Below, in pieces: positions 61,003 to 64,000 of a stretch of 64,000 nucleotides of DNA (positions are counted from its first letter, which is position 1; the number at the start of each line of letters is the position of its first letter). Below the pieces are notes generated by a model that saw nothing but the letters and a program-made list of their open reading frames with translations, ran no database searches and was not told the origin of the DNA. The position numbers were made by a program, and so were the translations under genes. Source of the stretch: Acidimicrobiales bacterium (GTDB taxonomy: Bacteria; Actinomycetota; Acidimicrobiia; Acidimicrobiales; SKKL01); contig JAXHLR010000005.1 of assembly GCA_034521975.1 (NCBI GenBank), positions 1 to 64,000 on the forward strand, given 5' to 3'.

Positions 61003-61989
61003 TCAACTCCGGTCACGTCCATGGGTCACATGCGCCATCGACGGTGACCAGACTCCCGGATCACCGTCCCAACCAGACGAGCGCAGCATCTGGGCGACGT
61101 CGGTGACGAACTGGTCGGGTCGCTGTTCGAGCATGCGGCCCGTGTGGATCAGCAACGCGTTGCCGGCCAGCTCGATCTGGTTCCGCCGGTGGAGGTCTAG
61201 TTGGATCAGGTCCTCGCTGGCGAAGTGGGGCCCGCCGAAGATCTCCAGGTAGCAGCGCAGGTGTGGCCACCCGAAGTCGATCGTGACCGGCACCCCGTCG
61301 GCGCACATCACCTTCACCTGCGCTTTGGGTTGGGGAAGCCGGCCCGAGTCGCGCATCAGCACGAAGGCATGATCCTCGGTACGGCTGTCGCGGGCGACCT
61401 CGCCGTAGTGGGCAGCGACGAGCTGGCGCAGCGGACCGATCCCGTCGCGGCCGGGACGGCCGTGGTCGACGAGGGTGGCCAGCAGCTCGTCCCACTCCAG
61501 GCCGTGGCGTCGCCGGGCCTCCCACATCGCCGGACGGACCGCGCTCGGTTCGACCCCGCCGAGGTCGAGCAGGGTGCGGGCCAGGCTCGTGACAGGGATC
61601 CCGTCGATGTGGGTGGCTCCTGCCTTGTCGAGGTCACGCGTCGCGTGCAACAGCATCCCGCGCCGGCTCCGGTTTCGACCTCCCCTCGGGACCGACACCT
61701 CGATGGGAACCGCTCCCGTCGGGGCGATGCCCCACATGCGGGCCGCGGCTCGGTGGCTCAGCAGGGCGTCGGGCCCCACCGAGAGCACCGCCACCATGAA
61801 CCGCTGATGCAAGGTCTTCGGTGCAGCTCCGATTCGGTAGACGCCGAAAGAGGCTCGGTGCCAGTGGCCCGCGCCCATCCGGCGACGCACGAGGTCGGCG
61901 GTTCCGCCCAGCGCGGTGATCTGGCGGTAGGCCACGACGCCGTGCTGGTCTCGGGCCAGGGCATTGATCGCTCGCTCGATGGCGGACAT
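61003..61989 (-). CDS. AbiEi-like/DUF559 protein inside direct repeats
   Basis: A 328-aa protein. Residues about 1-70 resemble the type IV antitoxin AbiEi winged helix (RDQHGVVAYRQITALGGTADLVRRRMGAGHW). The middle (RAAARMWGIAPTGAVPIEVSVP, SLARTLLDLGG) is shared with actinobacterial paralogues. Residues about 215-305 look like the DUF559/Vsr-type nuclease fold (RTEDHAFVLMRDSGRLPQPKAQV, VTIDFGWPHLRCYLEIFGG with Asp and Glu). The last 15 residues and the stop are encoded by a 45-bp repeat that recurs just upstream of the gene. No toxin partner is adjacent. ATG 61989 gives the usual N-terminus. Confidence 0.78.
   Translation of the reverse strand: MSAIERAINALARDQHGVVAYRQITALGGTADLVRRRMGAGHWHRASFGVYRIGAAPKTLHQRFMVAVLSVGPDALLSHRAAARMWGIAPTGAVPIEVSVPRGGRNRSRRGMLLHATRDLDKAGATHIDGIPVTSLARTLLDLGGVEPSAVRPAMWEARRRHGLEWDELLATLVDHGRPGRDGIGPLRQLVAAHYGEVARDSRTEDHAFVLMRDSGRLPQPKAQVKVMCADGVPVTIDFGWPHLRCYLEIFGGPHFASEDLIQLDLHRRNQIELAGNALLIHTGRMLEQRPDQFVTDVAQMLRSSGWDGDPGVWSPSMAHVTHGRDRS
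61011..61055. repeat. 45-bp direct repeat, copy A (3' end of DUF559 gene)
   Basis: It matches 62077-62121 at 43 of 45 bases, differing at 61019 and 61032. It contains GGTCAC near one end and GTGACC near the other, giving it a REP-like imperfect palindrome. It encodes the C-terminus of the DUF559 protein. Confidence 0.9.
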
Positions 61990-62076
61990 GGCGTTCCCCA
62001 GGCAGTCGACAGCTCCCGGGGAAGGCGTGCAGAAGCGTATGCGTGAGTGGCCGGCTTCGGCAAGGGTCGCCACTCT

Positions 62077-62121
62077 GGTCACGTTCATGGGTCACATACG
62101 CCATCGACGGTGACCAGACTC
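62077..62121. repeat. 45-bp direct repeat, copy B (upstream of DUF559 gene)
   Basis: Second copy in the same orientation, 1066 bases from copy A, so the pair brackets the whole DUF559 gene. Sequences outside the 45 bases do not match. The arrangement looks like a mobile or recombining cassette. Confidence 0.9.
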
Positions 62122-62141
62122 GGTGGACCGAGCGAGTCGCC

Positions 62142-63101
62142 TCACACCTCCCGATCCGGGAGGAGCCACGGGACGACGCGCAGGTAGGCCACCATGGCCA
62201 GCAGCTCGACGAGTGACTGGAACACCACCACGACCACGGCCAGCCCGTAGGCATCGGGCACCGCGAGGGCGAAGGGCAGCACGACGAACGAGTTGCGGGT
62301 GCCGACGCTGAACACGAGCGTACGCGCCGGCCCGGGCGACAACCCCACCAGTCGCCCGCCCACGACACCGATCAGCAACGCGGCCACGGCGAACGCGACG
62401 TAGACGCCTCCCAGGCGGGGGAGCAGGCCCAACGAGTCGGTCACCACGTTCACCTGTGAGGCCGCGACGAGGAACACGACGACCGCGACGAGCGGAACGG
62501 CCAGCGTCCCGACTCGTTCCAGCGAGCCTGGCCCGCCCGCCGTCCGTTCGAGCAGGCGTTGGGCTCCCCAGGCGCCGACGAGCGGCAGCAGGATGAGGGT
62601 GGCGAAGGTCCCCGTCGCCGACCCGATCGAGATGATCCCATCGAACACCTCGCCGTGCATGAGCCACAGGTAGACGGGGAGCAGCGCCAGTTGCAGCACC
62701 AGGTTGACCGGCATGAGCGTCATCGCTCGCCCCGTGTCCCCCCGGGCCAGATGGGTGAAGGTGATGAACCAGTCGGTGCAGGGAGCCAGCAGGACCAGCA
62801 GGACACCGAGCCGCACGGCCGGGTCGGGCCCCACCACAGGGAGCAGCCCCCACACCACGACCGGTACCACCACGAAGTTGGCGGCCACCGCCGTGGCCAG
62901 GAAGCGCACATCGGCGGCCGCCGTCCGCAGTCGATCGAACCGCACCTGGGCGAAGGTCACGAAGAGCAGTGCGACCAGGGTCGGTCGCACCGCGACGTCG
63001 AGCGCCCCGGCCCCGTCGTCGAGACCCAGGCCAACCCCGAAGCCCAGGAGGATCGCGGCCAGATAGACCCAGACCTGATGACGCTCGAGCCGACTCACCA
63101 T
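62142..63101 (-). CDS. ACR3-like arsenic resistance/bile acid:Na+ symporter-family carrier
   Basis: A 319-aa membrane protein with about 10 helices of the BASS/ACR3 superfamily. LVLLAPCTDWFITFTHLARGDTGRAMTLMPVNLVLQLALLP contains the P-C-T-D-W motif found in the arsenic-resistance branch, and VFSVGTRNSFVVLPFALAVP is the conserved helix 9 region. It lacks the R-C-I-A-M motif of canonical ACR3. Substrate therefore uncertain: arsenite, or an organic anion. ATG 63101 is chosen; a GTG at 63113 is possible. It lies 53 bases downstream of the MBL-fold gene. Confidence 0.8.
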   Translation of the reverse strand: MVSRLERHQVWVYLAAILLGFGVGLGLDDGAGALDVAVRPTLVALLFVTFAQVRFDRLRTAAADVRFLATAVAANFVVVPVVVWGLLPVVGPDPAVRLGVLLVLLAPCTDWFITFTHLARGDTGRAMTLMPVNLVLQLALLPVYLWLMHGEVFDGIISIGSATGTFATLILLPLVGAWGAQRLLERTAGGPGSLERVGTLAVPLVAVVVFLVAASQVNVVTDSLGLLPRLGGVYVAFAVAALLIGVVGGRLVGLSPGPARTLVFSVGTRNSFVVLPFALAVPDAYGLAVVVVVFQSLVELLAMVAYLRVVPWLLPDREV

Positions 63102-63154
63102 CTGGTCGGGCACGGTACAAGCGTCGCGGGCCCGGTCGCTCGAGTGGAGCGGAG

Positions 63155-64000
63155 TCAGTGGGCGGTGAGCCGGTAGGTGGTCCCCACCACGCTGGGGGCG
63201 TAGCGGTCTGGGGCGAAGCGGTCGGCCAGGGCCGCCTTGGCTCGCCAGCCCGTGCAGTGACCGGGCGCGACGATCGTCGGATCGATCACCCCAGCCAGGT
63301 CGGCCACCGTGTCGGCGATACGGGACTCGACCGCGCCGCCGGCCAGGTGGAACCCCCCGAGCACGAGATCGACCGGGGTGTCGGCGAAGTGGTCTCGCGC
63401 ACCCATGCACGCGTTGACGATCCCCGCGTGCGAGCACGCTGACATCACCGTCACGCCCCTGCCCTTCACCTCGGCGGCGAGGAACCGCTCGTCCATGATC
63501 AGCGGGTCGGGTTCGCCGACACCCTCGCGGAACGAGTGGTGGCCGATGAGGCCGACCTCGTAGCGGGTGCGTCGCTCGATGGCGCCACTGCCGAGGAAGA
63601 AGTCGCCCGCGAACGTGTGGGGTTCGGCGCTGGTGGTCACCTCGCCGCCGGCGCTGCTGAACGCCTCGAAGCGGGGCTCGTTGGGGAGGAGGACCATCGC
63701 TCCGGATGCGGCCTTGGTGCCGCGCTGGTCGGGACGGTCAGGGTGGAGATCGACCACGGGGGGCGGCAACCCCGCTGCCGCACGAGCCTCGGCGATCACC
63801 TTCGCTGCTGCCGGTAGGGCACCGCTGTGGTCCCAGTGCCAGTGGGACAGGAACACGACCTCGATCGCGGCCAGGTCGATGTCGAGTCTGGCGGCGTTGT
63901 CGAGCCACACCTCCTCGTAGGGGCCGGCGTCGAAGAGCACGGTGTGGGTCTCGTCGCCGATCCGTCCCTCGGCCACCGCCGAGTACCCGTGGCACGCCAC
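63155..64000 (-). CDS. MBL-fold metallohydrolase (5' end outside window)
   Basis: A partial gene; 281 residues are readable to the edge, and the true start lies beyond 64000. The metal-binding SHWHWDHSGAL motif (H-x-H-x-D-H) is clear, with AGPYEEVWLDNAARLDIDLAAIEVVFLSH leading to it, and SACSHAGIVNACM and LGGFHLAGG providing further His ligands. This matches the group of MBL proteins related to 7,8-dihydropterin-6-methyl-4-(beta-D-ribofuranosyl)aminobenzene-5'-phosphate synthase-like enzymes. It may be co-transcribed with the downstream ACR3-like carrier. Confidence 0.85.
   Translation of the reverse strand: MACHGYSAVAEGRIGDETHTVLFDAGPYEEVWLDNAARLDIDLAAIEVVFLSHWHWDHSGALPAAAKVIAEARAAAGLPPPVVDLHPDRPDQRGTKAASGAMVLLPNEPRFEAFSSAGGEVTTSAEPHTFAGDFFLGSGAIERRTRYEVGLIGHHSFREGVGEPDPLIMDERFLAAEVKGRGVTVMSACSHAGIVNACMGARDHFADTPVDLVLGGFHLAGGAVESRIADTVADLAGVIDPTIVAPGHCTGWRAKAALADRFAPDRYAPSVVGTTYRLTAH

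Overview
The window is about 64 kb of very GC-rich, densely packed bacterial DNA. Codons end mostly in G or C, GTG and TTG starts are common, and many neighbouring genes overlap by 1-8 bases. The gene mix (TetR and MerR regulators, secreted DUF4214-type protein, DUF559/AbiEi-type protein, split LigD, dodecin, type II molybdoenzyme) points to a high-GC actinobacterium, probably Acidimicrobiia-like; the class is an inference. I saw no rRNA, tRNA, CRISPR array or transposase.

Layout. 0.3-3.6 kb: small metabolic genes (EthD-like, renalase-like flavoprotein, SRPBCC, truncated SDR, cytidine deaminase). 3.7-12.4 kb: one plus-strand operon for an exported type II DMSO-reductase-family molybdoenzyme. 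It encodes a Tat-exported alpha subunit split by a one-base frameshift, an unknown 108-aa protein, a four-cluster Fe-S beta subunit, a TorD-type chaperone, a heme-b gamma subunit, an integral membrane protein and a YwiC-like protein. The substrate is not certain; the YwiC neighbour and a possible formate/nitrite-transporter remnant at 14.5 kb lean toward nitrogen oxides. 12.4-14.6 kb is decayed DNA, including a GH15 glycosidase with an out-of-frame internal deletion. 14.6-21.4 kb: gamma-carbonic-anhydrase-like protein, TetR plus diiron protein with a clear operator, aldehyde dehydrogenase with two leader palindromes, MerR plus a small Cys-rich membrane protein, Nth and YbaN.

21.5-24.4 kb: arsR-arsD-arsA, where ArsD is fused to an AhpD-like domain. 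24.4-29.6 kb (minus): second molybdopterin oxidoreductase, Nudix, Bcp, and the two glycine methyltransferases of betaine synthesis. 29.9-36.2 kb: dodecin, then an ATP-grasp ligase, M20 peptidase, CocE-type hydrolase and MFS transporter that may form an undescribed small-molecule or peptide pathway. 36-41.9 kb: NAD-type isocitrate/isopropylmalate dehydrogenase-like gene, a frameshifted secreted-protein relic, PEBP protein, a DNA-repair operon (HhH glycosylase, LigD phosphoesterase, LigD ligase), and ACR3 whose promoter region carries the same 19-base sequence as arsR.

42-64 kb: pyruvate:ferredoxin oxidoreductase plus DHOD-like partner, a heterodimeric ABC exporter with its TetR and a perfect palindrome, macrodomain, PPDK, dienelactone hydrolase, Baeyer-Villiger-type monooxygenase, a large secreted DUF4214 protein, Hsp20, an AbiEi/DUF559 gene bracketed by 45-bp direct repeats, a second ACR3-like carrier, and an MBL-fold protein cut by the window edge.

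Together the genes suggest a flexible, at least facultatively anaerobic metabolism (PFOR, PPDK, two molybdoenzymes), arsenic detoxification spread over two or three loci with probable shared ArsR control, osmoprotection by betaine, and several stretches of gene decay.
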